DNA from: Candidatus Hydrogenisulfobacillus filiaventi
GTDB taxonomy: Bacteria; Bacillota; Sulfobacillia; Sulfobacillales; R501
NCBI GenBank assembly: GCA_902809825.1
Contig: LR778114.1
Coordinates: 186,001 to 250,000, forward strand
Direction of reading: 5' to 3'
Length of the DNA stretch: 64,000 bases
Below the pieces are notes generated by a model. That model was not told the DNA's origin and made no database searches. It was given only the letters and a program-made list of their open reading frames with translations. The translations under genes and the position numbers were made by a program. Below are positions 34,877 to 43,146 of this stretch, piece by piece (positions within the stretch are counted from its first letter, which is position 1; the number at the start of each line of letters is the position of its first letter).

Positions 34877-35853
34877 CCGACGGGGTCGTCCTCCAACAGG
34901 CGCAGGCGCCGGGCCCATTCTACGGTTTCGGCCCGGGTGTGGGTGCCGGCCTTGCGCATGATGGCGGCGGCGTGGGCGCGCACGGTGCCGGGGGAGACTA
35001 CCAGCCGCTGGGCGATGGTCTGGTAGCTGAGGCCGGTGGCCAGCCAGGGCAGGATCTCCCGTTCGCGGTCGGTCAGCAGGGTGCGGCGGAGGTGTTCCTC
35101 CTCCACCAGCCGGGCCAAGCGGTCCGCAGCTTCCGCGCAGCGGGCCCGGTCGCCGATCTGCTCGCAGACCGCATCCAGGAGGGCCGGCACCCCCTCGGCC
35201 TCCGCCCCTTCGCGGGCGATGCCGTTGGCGGCCAGCAGGCGGCCAATGACCAGCTGCATGGCCTCCCGCACCTGGCGGCGGCGGGCGGCCACGGTGGCGT
35301 CAAGCTCCCGCTGGCGCCAGAGGTTGCGGCCGGCCCACACCGCCCCCGCCAGGGCCAGCAGCACCGCCGCCACCCAGGCGGGATGGCCCAAGTAGCCGGC
35401 GGGGCGGCCGTGCCAGGCCATCAGCACGCGCAGGCCCAGGCCCGCCAGGCCGGCGGCCAGCAGCCGGGGCCATACCCGCGGGCCCTGCACCACCAGGGCT
35501 TCCACCACGACCACCGGCCACAGCAGCAGGGCCGCCACTCGGAAGTTGTGCAGGTAGGCCAGGTAGAAGCCGAGGGCGTAGAGCCCATCGCGGTAAAGAG
35601 CCGCCGCCGGGCGGGGCCGGAGCGAACGGCGGATCAGCCCGGCGGCCAGGTCCAGGGCGGCCGCCAGCGCGATGATCAGGGCCGCCGTCGCATGTGGCGG
35701 GTCCGACAAAGCCCCCACCAGGGCGGCGGCCGCAATGCCGGCCCGCACCGCGGCGGGCAGGGCCTCGCCGGCCGCCCGCGGATCCTCCGCCAAAGGGGGA
35801 AGAGGAGGTTCAAGCACGCTGTTCGCCCCTTTTCGCGCTGCCGTCCCACTCAT
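34873..35853 (-). CDS. Membrane-anchored LuxR-type response regulator
   Basis: This 326-residue protein has about six hydrophobic segments in its first 200 residues, then a helical linker. The C-terminal LuxR/GerE helix-turn-helix is LTDREREILPWLATGLSYQTIAQRLVVSPGTVRAHAAAIMRK. No receiver Asp or kinase domain is seen, so it would be a one-component sensor that binds DNA from the membrane. The signal is unknown. It converges with mtnA. It could autoregulate or act on the divergent surface-protein genes, but no target is visible. Confidence 0.8.
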   Translation of the reverse strand: MSGTAARKGANSVLEPPLPPLAEDPRAAGEALPAAVRAGIAAAALVGALSDPPHATAALIIALAAALDLAAGLIRRSLRPRPAAALYRDGLYALGFYLAYLHNFRVAALLLWPVVVVEALVVQGPRVWPRLLAAGLAGLGLRVLMAWHGRPAGYLGHPAWVAAVLLALAGAVWAGRNLWRQRELDATVAARRRQVREAMQLVIGRLLAANGIAREGAEAEGVPALLDAVCEQIGDRARCAEAADRLARLVEEEHLRRTLLTDREREILPWLATGLSYQTIAQRLVVSPGTVRAHAAAIMRKAGTHTRAETVEWARRLRLLEDDPVG

Positions 35854-35977
35854 CTACTTTGGATGTACTAGTTCGTACGGCGCATGACAAGACCACAAAA
35901 AGCCGGCATCCGGGAGGAAAAGGGGGTGTTTCCTGTCAGGATCGGGTGTCCACGGGCGGGCCGGGCCGGGCTGGGGG

Positions 35978-36373
35978 CTAGCGGTGATCGAGGGCGCGCA
36001 GGTAGGCCACGTCCTCCAGAAGCACGCGGATGGAGGCGTCGGAAAGGCCCAGCCGGCGCAGGAGGGCTTCCAGTTCCGCAGTGGCGGGCAGGGAGCCGCC
36101 CGGGGCGTAGGCCAGGTCGGTCACCGCCAGTCCCAGGGCGCGCGCCACGAAGTCCAGGCGGGCGAGGTTGACGGAGCGCAGCTGGCGCCCGGACTCCAGC
36201 ATCTGCAGCCAGCGTTCGCTGATGGGGCGCTGATGGGGATAGGCCTTGAGCCACAGGCGGTTGATCTCCCGGGTCAGTTCAGCCTGGGTCCATCCCGCCC
36301 GCTTGCGGGCTACCGCCACCCGCCGGCCCACCTGGACCGGGTCGACCGCCGGATCGTGCGCGAAGCGTCCCAT
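35978..36373 (-). CDS. XRE-family helix-turn-helix regulator
   Basis: This 131-residue protein has an N-terminal Cro/CI-type HTH: VGRRVAVARKRAGWTQAEL, then a slightly enlarged turn (NRLWLKAYPHQRPISERWLQMLESG), and SVNLARLDFVARALGL. The C-terminal 45 residues (ELEALLRRLGLSDASIRVLLEDV) form another helical pair, perhaps for dimerisation. It lies between the LuxR-type gene and the divergent sigma-factor gene, so it may regulate one of them. No recognisable operator is assigned. Confidence 0.75.
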   Translation of the reverse strand: MGRFAHDPAVDPVQVGRRVAVARKRAGWTQAELTREINRLWLKAYPHQRPISERWLQMLESGRQLRSVNLARLDFVARALGLAVTDLAYAPGGSLPATAELEALLRRLGLSDASIRVLLEDVAYLRALDHR

Positions 36374-36655
36374 CTCTTAACCCCCGGATGACGAAACATT
36401 AGCCAGATGCATAAACCGGCAGCAATTCCCCGGAAATGAGCGGACAAGCAAATCCTTCGGGAAATTTCGTGTTTGATCCCTCCGGCCCCGTCCGGGAGGA
36501 TAGTACCGTCGGACGTTCCGCGGCCGTCTCTGTATTTGTACTACTTAAGGGTACGGGACGGCGTCGATTCGTCGTGGCGGCAGAGGATTTTCTCCTCCCG
36601 GCCGGCCGCGGTCCGCGTCCGGCGCGGCGGCCCGCAGGGAAAGGAGCGTGACCCC
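36374..36655. promoter_or_regulatory. Divergent intergenic region between XRE and sigma-factor genes
   Basis: About 280 bases hold the promoters for both divergent genes. It is richer in A+T than the genes (for example TTCGTGTTTGATCCC and TGTATTTGTACTACTTAAGG). A short palindrome GGCCCCGTCCGGG is present near 36,485. No sigma-A consensus promoter is clear enough to assign. Confidence 0.35.
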
Positions 36656-37318
36656 GTGACCGATATGCCTCCCGTCCCTGCCGATGGCAACCGGGTCCCC
36701 GATGAGGAGCTGGTGGATCGGGCCCGCAATGGGGACAGCGGGGCCTGGGAAGTGCTGCTGGCCCGCTACCAGCCGCTGGTCCGGGCCCGCGCCCGTCATT
36801 ACTATCTCCCCGGCGCTGAGCATGAGGACCTCATTCAGGAGGGGCGCATCGGCCTCTACAAGGCCATCCGGGACTTCAACCCCGGCCGGTCCCCGGCCTT
36901 CCGCACCTTTGCCGACCTGTGTGTGACCCGCCAGATCCTGGCCGCGGTCAAACAGGCCGCTCGCCTCAAGCATGTCCCCCTCAACAGCAGCGTGTCCCTC
37001 GACACGCCCCTTACGCCGGCCGGCGAAGGGGCAGTGCGGACCCTCCTGGATGTGCTGGGCGGATCCAACGGCCTCGCCGGGTCTGATCCCCTGGACCAGA
37101 TGGTGGAGGAGGAGGAGCTGGAGGCCATCGCCACGCTCCTGGCCGGCCGTTTGACCGACCTCGAATGGCGGGTGCTGATGGACCATATTTCGGGAATTTC
37201 CCGACCGGAAATCGCGCGCCGCATCCACGGCTCCCCTAAAATGGTGGACAATGCCCTGCAGCGGGTCAAGCGGAAGCTGCTGGCAAGCCTGTCGCCCGAC
37301 CGCCGTCAGGCCCCCTGA
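36656..37318 (+). CDS. SigH-like RNA polymerase sigma-70 family factor
   Basis: This 220-residue alternative sigma factor starts at GTG 36,656, with AAGGAG 9 bases upstream. Region 2 is EVLLARYQPLVRARARHYYLPGAEHEDLIQEGRIGLYKAIRDFNP with the core-binding and -10 recognition helices, followed by FRTFADLCVTRQI. Region 4 is AGRLTDLEWRVLMDHISG and PEIARRIHGSPKMVDNALQRVKRK. Size and lack of an extended region 1 resemble SigH/Spo0H of sporulating Firmicutes, which is suggestive, not proof. It faces the CAP-CWB2 gene with only 5 bases between stops. Regulation may involve the upstream XRE gene. Confidence 0.85.
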   Translation: MTDMPPVPADGNRVPDEELVDRARNGDSGAWEVLLARYQPLVRARARHYYLPGAEHEDLIQEGRIGLYKAIRDFNPGRSPAFRTFADLCVTRQILAAVKQAARLKHVPLNSSVSLDTPLTPAGEGAVRTLLDVLGGSNGLAGSDPLDQMVEEEELEAIATLLAGRLTDLEWRVLMDHISGISRPEIARRIHGSPKMVDNALQRVKRKLLASLSPDRRQAP

Positions 37319-37323
37319 CCGCC

Positions 37324-39066
37324 TCACGACCCGGAGCCGGCCAGGGCGGCGATCCGGGCGCCGGTGCCGGCGGGGATGGAGGCAGGACCGCCCAGGACCC
37401 GCACGGGCGGGTCGGCGCTGATGCTGCCCAGGTAGCCGGCGGTGGAGGCCGGGATGGTGCCGTTGTCCACCAGCACCAGCGCCCCGCCCCGGGACGCCAC
37501 CCAGGGGGCGGCGGTGAGGGCGTCCACCAGGTGGGAGGAGGTGCCGTTCGCCACCACCAGCAGGCGAGGATCGGGGAAGAAGGTGCGGTCCACCAGGGCC
37601 GCAGTCTGGAAGCGGTTGTTGCCGGCCAGGGCCACCGGGAAGGTGGCCGGCGGCAGGCCCGCCACGTAGCCGTAGGCGGCGCGTCCCACCTGGTAGACGG
37701 TGGTGGTGCTGCTGACATAAGGCCGCTCGGGGGCGGGCAGGGTCCAGCTGCCGTTCCCGGCCGGCACCACCGGCAGGATGGGGGTGCCGAGGGCGGCGGC
37801 CGCCGGCCCCGCCGCCAGGGCGTCCACCAGGTGGGCGGGGCTGCTGTCGACCAGGAAGGCGGCGTGGAAGGCCTGGCCGCCTTCCTGCTGCTGCAGCAGG
37901 CCAGCCACCGCGCCCGCGGTGGTGTAGGGGCTGGTGTCCCCCACCTCCCGCACCTGGTAGCCGAGGCGATGGAGCGTGCCGGCCAGGACGGGGTTGGCGT
38001 CCGCCCCCACCAGGTAGACCCGCGTCACCCCCAGCGTGCTCAGTCCGGCCGCGGCCGAGGGATTGAGGCGGCCGGGGCTGTCGGTGAGCAGGATGGGGGC
38101 CTGGAGGGCGGCGGCCAGCGGACCCGCCACCAGGGCGTCCAGCAGGTCGGCGTTGTCCCCGGGGGCCAGCACGGCGGTCGCAGCCCCGGCGGGGAAGGCG
38201 CGTTGGGCCAGGGCCAAGGCGGTGGCGGCGCGGTCGGCACCGGCTACCCGCCCGGGACCGGCGGGGGGTACGGTCACCGCCACCGGGTCCCAGCCCTGGG
38301 GGCTGGCAGCCCCCGCCGCCAGGGCCTGGGCCCAGGTGTAGACGTAGGCGGGGTGGGGCGGGGTGGCCACCGCGAACAGCTGGGTGAAAGAGGGACCGGC
38401 GGGGAGGGTGGCGGCCCCCGCGCCCATAGCCAGGCGGTAAGGGCCATAGCCGGCCATCACTTGCGACCAGCGGGTGAGGATGTTGTTGCGGTGGCCCCAG
38501 CAGCCGTCGGCCCCGGGACTGGTGCAATCGATGTTAAAGGTGTTGCCCGGTCCCCCGTAGCCGTCATCGTACATCCAGTAGTAGTCCGCGATGAGCGGGG
38601 TGGGGGCCTGGGCCCAGTTGGAGGCCCAGGCCTCCACCGTCTGCCCCTGACTGAGCTGACCGGGGCCCTGGGGGTCGGTGCCGGCGGCGGCGCCGGCCTG
38701 GGCCGCCTGGTCGAGGGTGGCGGACAGGCCTGGGACCGGCGTGAGCCCCCGCGCCACCCGCTCCAGGTTGGCCAGCACGAACAACTGCTGCACCGGGTCC
38801 AGCGCCGCCCAGTTGCGCGGCAGCACCAGCGGTCCCAGCCCTTCCGCAGCGCGGGCGTGGTCGATGGCCGCGGTGGTGGCGGCGGTGCAGCCGGTGCTGT
38901 TCCAGCCGTCCTGTTCGCAGACCGGCCAGAAGTCGGGGTCGGGGGCCAGATTGGCGGCGGGGTCGGGCAGGTGGGCCAGGCCGGCCGCCAGCACGGGCGC
39001 CGGCAGCAGGAGGGCGGCCAGGACCGCGGCCGCGACGGTGAGGGGGCGGGTGCGCCGGGGGGCCAT
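37324..39066 (-). CDS. Secreted CAP-domain protein with CWB2 cell-wall-binding repeats
   Basis: This 580-residue surface protein has an N-terminal signal peptide (RRTRPLTVAAAVLAALLLPAPVLAAG). Residues about 40-230 are a CAP/SCP-like domain (HARAAEGLGPLVLPRNW, DDGYGG, GCWGHRNNIL). Three CWB2 units follow, recognisable by AGADRAATALALAQRAFP, LVDALVAGPLAAAL and GGPASIPA. CWB2 domains bind anionic wall polymers, so the protein should be anchored at the surface, possibly with the glycan made by the left-hand locus. Upstream is a 10-bp inverted repeat. The CAP domain may bind or cut a ligand; its activity is unknown. Confidence 0.88.
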   Translation of the reverse strand: MAPRRTRPLTVAAAVLAALLLPAPVLAAGLAHLPDPAANLAPDPDFWPVCEQDGWNSTGCTAATTAAIDHARAAEGLGPLVLPRNWAALDPVQQLFVLANLERVARGLTPVPGLSATLDQAAQAGAAAGTDPQGPGQLSQGQTVEAWASNWAQAPTPLIADYYWMYDDGYGGPGNTFNIDCTSPGADGCWGHRNNILTRWSQVMAGYGPYRLAMGAGAATLPAGPSFTQLFAVATPPHPAYVYTWAQALAAGAASPQGWDPVAVTVPPAGPGRVAGADRAATALALAQRAFPAGAATAVLAPGDNADLLDALVAGPLAAALQAPILLTDSPGRLNPSAAAGLSTLGVTRVYLVGADANPVLAGTLHRLGYQVREVGDTSPYTTAGAVAGLLQQQEGGQAFHAAFLVDSSPAHLVDALAAGPAAAALGTPILPVVPAGNGSWTLPAPERPYVSSTTTVYQVGRAAYGYVAGLPPATFPVALAGNNRFQTAALVDRTFFPDPRLLVVANGTSSHLVDALTAAPWVASRGGALVLVDNGTIPASTAGYLGSISADPPVRVLGGPASIPAGTGARIAALAGSGS

Positions 39067-39086
39067 GGGGAGGACCTCCTTGGTCC

Positions 39087-39118
39087 GACACCGTCCCGCC
39101 CGGGCGGGGGACGGTGTC
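39087..39118. promoter_or_regulatory. Inverted repeat upstream of the CAP-CWB2 gene
   Basis: GACACCGTCC and GGACGGTGTC form a perfect 10-bp inverted repeat with a 12-base GC spacer, 20 bases upstream of the start codon. It could be an operator or a 5' leader hairpin overlapping the ribosome site region. Confidence 0.4.
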
Positions 39119-39209
39119 CGGGAAAATTCCTACACAGTAGGTAGCACAAATTCCCTCCGTTCTCTTCTTTCCTGTCGGGTTCTATCGGGAGGGACCCGGG
39201 AAACGGGCA

Positions 39210-39241
39210 TAAAAAGACCGGGCCGGCGGCCGGCCCGGGTC
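39210..39241 (-). terminator. Rho-independent terminator after the 102-residue hypothetical gene
   Basis: On the minus strand a GC-rich stem (GACCCGGGCCGGC against GCCGGCCCGGTC, one bulge) is followed by TCTTTTTATG. It begins 17 bases after the stop of the gene at 39,258-39,566 and separates it from the downstream CAP-CWB2 gene. Confidence 0.75.
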
Positions 39242-39257
39242 CCGGGAGGGCGGACGC

Positions 39258-39566
39258 TCAGCGGGCGGGGAGCATGTGGGCGCTTTCTACAGCGTCCGCC
39301 AGGTCTTCCGCCAAGTCGCCCGCTTCCAGCCACAGCTCCTCCCAGCGGCTCAGGCGTTGCATGGCTCGGCAGAACTCCGCCGCCGCGCGGGCGCGGCGGG
39401 CCAACCGGTCCCAGTCCGGGTGCTCGCGGCCCGGCTCCGCCATCAGCGCGGCCAGTTCGTCCAGCCAGCCCTCGGTTTCCCCGGCCCAGCGCCGGCACTG
39501 GTGGACCACCTCCGCCAGCGCGTTCAGGGTAAAGCCAGCCGTCTTTTTCCACTCCTCGTCGTGCAT
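39258..39566 (-). CDS. Small helical hypothetical protein
   Basis: This 102-residue protein starts at ATG 39,566, with AAGGAG 8 bases upstream. It is acidic, Trp-rich and almost wholly helical (KKTAGFTLNALAEVVHQCRRW, LARRARAAAEFCRAMQRLSRWEELWLEAGDLAEDLADAV). There is no signal peptide, membrane segment or recognised domain. It is flanked by two CWB2 surface genes on the same strand and ends at a strong terminator. I do not recognise the family. Confidence 0.6.
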   Translation of the reverse strand: MHDEEWKKTAGFTLNALAEVVHQCRRWAGETEGWLDELAALMAEPGREHPDWDRLARRARAAAEFCRAMQRLSRWEELWLEAGDLAEDLADAVESAHMLPAR

Positions 39567-39746
39567 CAGAGGGGCTCCTTTCTGGGGTCGCGAACCGGCC
39601 GCCGCCGGCGGGCGGACCTCGAGCGGCATCCGGGCCGGTAAAGGCCGCTATAGATGGATTCCATCGGATCCGGCGTCAGCCGGTATAGTTTCCCGCAGCC
39701 GGGCAAAAGTCTTCCCGGCGGCCTGCCGGCTTGTCCCTGGCCGGGA

Positions 39747-40937
39747 TCAGGACCCGCCGCCGTCGCCGCTGTCACTGCTGTCTCCGCTGTCGCCGGTGTT
39801 GTCCCCGGGATCCTGCTCCGGGTGGTGGTGCTCATGCTCGCGGCGGGCATGGTCGGTCCGCTCCACCTCGCGGGTTACGGTGGAGGGGATGGAGGCGGGG
39901 CCGCCGATGACCACGTACTGCACCGCCGAGGCGGCCAGTTCCTGCAGGTAGCTCCGTCCGGACGGGGTGACCCGGCCATCGTTCACCAGCAGCAGGGGGG
40001 CATCCAGCCGGGCCGCCCAGGGGGTGGCGGTGAGGGCGTCCACCAGATGGTCCTCGCTGCCGTTGGCGATGAAGACGGTGGAGGGATGGGGGAAGAAGCG
40101 CTGGTCGATGGCCAGGGCGGTGGCGAAGCGGCTGGGGCCGGCGATGCGGACCACCCGGGTGCCCGGGCTAAGGCCCTTCAGCCGGTACCGGCCGGCGGCA
40201 CCGATGACATAGGCGGTGGAGGCGCCGTACACCCAGGCCTGTTCGGAGGTGGGCAGGGCGCTCACCCGTTCCTCCCCCCGCGGCAGCAGCAGGATGGGCA
40301 CCCCCAGGTGGGCGGCGGCCGGGCCGGCGGAGAGGGCGTCCACCAGGTGATCCTGGTCGGCCGAGGTCAGGAAGACCTGGCCGAACCGGCTTACCCCTTC
40401 CGCCGCGGCCAGGGCTGCCGCCACCTTGGCTGCGGTGCGGAAGCGGCTGGAGCCCCGGTAGACCGCCGCCACCGTGACCCCCGCCGGCAGGCGCGCCTCC
40501 AGGGTGGGGTTGGCGGTGCTGCCCACCAGGATTACGCGGTCGACATGCAGGGCGGCCAGCCCGGCGGTCAGGGTGCGGCCCGGGGTGTGGGCGCTGCGGG
40601 TGAGGAGGATGGGCACGTGGAGCGCGGCCGCCAGCGGGCCGGCGGTGAGGGCGTCTACCAGGTCGCGGTTGCGGCCCGCGGTCAGGATGGCGGTACCGGA
40701 AGGCACCCCCTGGGGGAAGGCCTGTTCGGCAAGGGCCAGGGCGGTGGCCTGGCGGGATTCGCCGTAAACCCGGGTAATGGTCGACGTGCTGCTGCCGCCC
40801 GGGATGGCGGGCGGCGCGCCGCCGTCCGCCCGGGCGGGGGTGGCGGATGCCGCCCCCAGCACCGGCAGGGCGGCCAGCCAGAAGGCTGTCAAACGGATGG
40901 AGGCGGAGCGGATGCGCCGCCGCCAGCGGCTGTCCAT
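39747..40937 (-). CDS. Secreted CWB2 cell-wall-binding repeat protein
   Basis: This 396-residue protein starts at ATG 40,937 (AGGAGG, 9 bases upstream). The signal peptide runs to about residue 37 (RLTAFWLAALPVLGAASATPARA). The whole mature part is three CWB2 units with the usual R-x-A-T-A-L-A-x-x-x-F, HLVDALSAGPAAAHL and VIGGPASIPS motifs. There is no separate enzymatic domain. The tail is low-complexity, with EHEHHHPEQDPGDN and DSG repeats that could bind metal. It is likely a surface scaffold protein held by wall polymers. It is paralogous to the CWB2 part of the CAP protein downstream. Confidence 0.88.
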   Translation of the reverse strand: MDSRWRRRIRSASIRLTAFWLAALPVLGAASATPARADGGAPPAIPGGSSTSTITRVYGESRQATALALAEQAFPQGVPSGTAILTAGRNRDLVDALTAGPLAAALHVPILLTRSAHTPGRTLTAGLAALHVDRVILVGSTANPTLEARLPAGVTVAAVYRGSSRFRTAAKVAAALAAAEGVSRFGQVFLTSADQDHLVDALSAGPAAAHLGVPILLLPRGEERVSALPTSEQAWVYGASTAYVIGAAGRYRLKGLSPGTRVVRIAGPSRFATALAIDQRFFPHPSTVFIANGSEDHLVDALTATPWAARLDAPLLLVNDGRVTPSGRSYLQELAASAVQYVVIGGPASIPSTVTREVERTDHARREHEHHHPEQDPGDNTGDSGDSSDSGDGGGS

Positions 40938-41083
40938 GGCGCAGAACCTCCTCGGGCGGCCCGCTGCTGCGGGCGGACCGCAGGCGAGGCCGGATGATTT
41001 CTTCGACATGGTTCGCGCACCAGGTCCAAACTCCTATTTTTCGGGCCCGGAATTTTTGCGGAGGGAACCCCTACAAACAGCAG

Positions 41084-41120
41084 CGCCCGCCGCACCCTGC
41101 CCGGCAGGGAACGGCGGGCG
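41084..41120 (-). terminator. Hairpin after the DUF2249 gene
   Basis: CGCCCGCCG and CGGCGGGCG form a perfect 9-bp stem about 17 bases downstream of the DUF2249 stop. On the minus strand it is followed by CTGCTGTTTG. It probably ends that transcript and insulates the downstream CWB2 gene. Confidence 0.6.
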
Positions 41121-41136
41121 GACCTGCACCCGGGGC

Positions 41137-41367
41137 CTAGAGCTTGGTCACGCGCACGTCGTAGACCCGGTAGTTCTGCTCGAAGGTGATGCTGTCAAAG
41201 CGCACCTGGCCGGCGAAGCCCTCGATGGTCTTGGGGATGGCCCCCCAGAAGTCCTCGTGCTCGATCACCAGCACCGCGCTGTCGCCCGGGGCCATGCCCG
41301 CCACCGCCTCCGCGATGCGCGGGCGCCGTTCGGCGGCCGGGAGGCCGCGCAGATCCAGAACCGTCAT
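41137..41367 (-). CDS. DUF2249 domain protein
   Basis: This 76-residue protein starts at ATG 41,367 (AAAGGGG upstream). TVLDLRGLPAAERRPRIAEAVAGMAPGDSAVLVIEHEDFWGAIP and the end YDVRVTKL match small DUF2249 proteins, which are structurally related to TusA but lack the sulfur-carrying Cys, as here. They are often found near nitrogen-oxide or sulfur redox genes. It is divergent from a rhodanese gene with about 360 bases between. Function unknown. Confidence 0.7.
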   Translation of the reverse strand: MTVLDLRGLPAAERRPRIAEAVAGMAPGDSAVLVIEHEDFWGAIPKTIEGFAGQVRFDSITFEQNYRVYDVRVTKL

Positions 41368-41728
41368 GGGCTGTCCCCTTTCTGTACACGCGGGATCCGG
41401 CGCTCCCGGTTCAGGATGCCCCGTCCGGGCCGGCGCCGTGCATCCGGGGACCAGCCTACCAGGCCGGCGATGCAGCGGCAATGACGATACCGGACGCTTT
41501 TGATGGACTTGAAAAAACATCAGATCCTCAAAAAGAACTATCCGGCGGCGCCGGCCGGGGCGGTAGGGGTTAGCGGGACTCGCCTTGCGGATCCGGTTCC
41601 GCCAGTCTGCGCGGTCCGCCTGGACGCGGCCGCCACCGCCCTTGCCCCTGGTCGGGGCGACCGCAGGGGGGCTAGGCTGAAGACAGCCCTGCAACGGCAG
41701 GGAGGCTGAACCGGGAGGGAGTGCCCGC
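41368..41728. promoter_or_regulatory. Divergent region between DUF2249 and rhodanese genes
   Basis: No gene is seen in these 361 bases. An AT-rich patch at 41,495-41,545 (GATGGACTTGAAAAAACATC) stands out from GC-rich surroundings and probably holds the promoters. A clear consensus pair could not be fixed. Confidence 0.4.
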
Positions 41729-42187
41729 ATGGCGGTGTATCCGGTGGAATTAGCCCCGGCGGTGGCGGAACAGGTGGAGGCGTTGGCAGCGGCGCGCGGG
41801 CAGCGCCCGGAGGCGGTTCTGGCCCTGGCGGCCACGGTTTATACCACCCTGTTGACCACCGTTCAGGTGCCAGGGGTGGTCTTTCTCACCCCTGGGGAAT
41901 TGGCGGAGCGTTTGGCTCGCGGCTGGGCGCCGACGATGGTGGATGTTGACCAACCGGCAGAATACGCCGCCCTGCACCTGGTCGGCAGCCGTAATCTGCC
42001 CTTGACTGAACTGCTGGTGCGGCAGCAGGAACTGGCAGATGCAGGCGACCTGCTGCTGCTGTGCAAGGCCGGCATCCGCAGTGGCCTGGCGGCGGCACAG
42101 CTGAGCTGCCAGCGGGGCCGGCTGTTTGTCTTGGCCGGGGGCTTGGCGGCCTGGATGGCGGAAGGCCGGCCCCTGGGCCGGGATTAA
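41729..42187 (+). CDS. Rhodanese-domain protein
   Basis: This 152-residue protein starts at ATG 41,729. An N-terminal helical extension of about 50 residues precedes a rhodanese domain: LTPGELAERLARGWAPTMVDVDQPAEY, HLVGSRNLPLTEL, and the active-site loop LLCKAGIRSGLAA with the catalytic Cys. The C-terminus is VLAGGLAAWMAEGRPLGR. Single-domain rhodaneses transfer sulfane sulfur and commonly work with TusA-type carriers. It may help to handle sulfane sulfur in this organism. It converges with the GATase gene, overlapping by 4 bases. Confidence 0.85.
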   Translation: MAVYPVELAPAVAEQVEALAAARGQRPEAVLALAATVYTTLLTTVQVPGVVFLTPGELAERLARGWAPTMVDVDQPAEYAALHLVGSRNLPLTELLVRQQELADAGDLLLLCKAGIRSGLAAAQLSCQRGRLFVLAGGLAAWMAEGRPLGRD

Positions 42188-42915
42188 CTCCCCTGCTCTA
42201 CCCAACGGGCGCTGACGGCGGCCAACAGTCGGTCCAGGGTCTGGGTAAGCGCCCGGAAGCGGCGCCGGTCGGCCAGCATGGCGGCCGGATGTTGCACATA
42301 GGGACCGGGTGCCAGGTCGCCGGGGCTGTGGTCAATGAGGCGCGCCACCCCCTCCGGGGTGACCTCGAGGTGAAACTGCACACCGACCACCCCCCGGCCC
42401 CAGACGAATCCCTGCAGGCGGGTGGCGACGCTGCGCCCGAAGGGCCGGGCGCCGGGCGGGAGGGTGAAGGTCTCCCCGTGCCAGTGGAAGGCTTCGAACC
42501 GGGCGGGCAGGCCGGCCAGCAGGGGGTCCTCCGCGGCGGCCGGATCCAGAGTGACCGGGAACCAGCCGATCTCCCGTTCCGGGTTGGGTCCCACCGTTCC
42601 CCCCAGCACCAGCGCCAGCTGCTGTGCCCCCAGGCAGACCCCCAGCACCCCCTTGCCGTCGGCCACCAGCCGCTCCAGCCAGCGGTGCTCGTCCGCCAGC
42701 CAGGGATAGCGGGCCGTGTCGTGCACGCTCATGGGTCCCCCCATCACCACCGCCGCGTCCACGGTTTCCGGGCCGGGCAGCGCCTCGCCGGCGTAAAAGC
42801 GGGTCCAGGCCAGCTGATGCCCGTGCGCGCGCAGCCAGGGTTCCAGGTTGCCGGCGTCCTCGAAAGGGACATGCTGCAGGATGCGGATCCGCATAACCAC
42901 CCGGCTTTCTGCCAT
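42184..42915 (-). CDS. Class I glutamine amidotransferase-like protein
   Basis: This 243-residue protein starts at ATG 42,915; ATG 42,894 is another possible start and neither has a strong ribosome site. The triad is visible: Cys in GVCLGAQQLA, His in VGVQFHLEVTPE and the following Glu. Also present are AAVVMGGPMSVHD and FHWHGETFTLP. This is the stand-alone GuaA-like GATase family (often annotated as GMP synthase glutamine amidotransferase domain protein), whose partner is usually unknown. It is too short to be GMP synthase itself. Confidence 0.8.
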   Translation of the reverse strand: MAESRVVMRIRILQHVPFEDAGNLEPWLRAHGHQLAWTRFYAGEALPGPETVDAAVVMGGPMSVHDTARYPWLADEHRWLERLVADGKGVLGVCLGAQQLALVLGGTVGPNPEREIGWFPVTLDPAAAEDPLLAGLPARFEAFHWHGETFTLPPGARPFGRSVATRLQGFVWGRGVVGVQFHLEVTPEGVARLIDHSPGDLAPGPYVQHPAAMLADRRRFRALTQTLDRLLAAVSARWVEQGS

Positions 42916-43146
42916 GTAGACGGCCTTTATTGCTGGTATCCTAACCCTACCCTCACACCTCGACAAGCCCCGGTGCCCTCTCCCCGCCGGCGGCAGGCTT
43001 GGGCTACCATGGGGCCGGATGGGGTTCTGCCGGAAAATGGCCGGCCCGGATGGTTCTGGCCGCCGTCCCCGTGGCGTTTCTATCCATGGTGGCTCCATGG
43101 AGGACGGGGCCGGACTGCGGGCCGGCCGGGGAAAGGGTGAGGCGGC

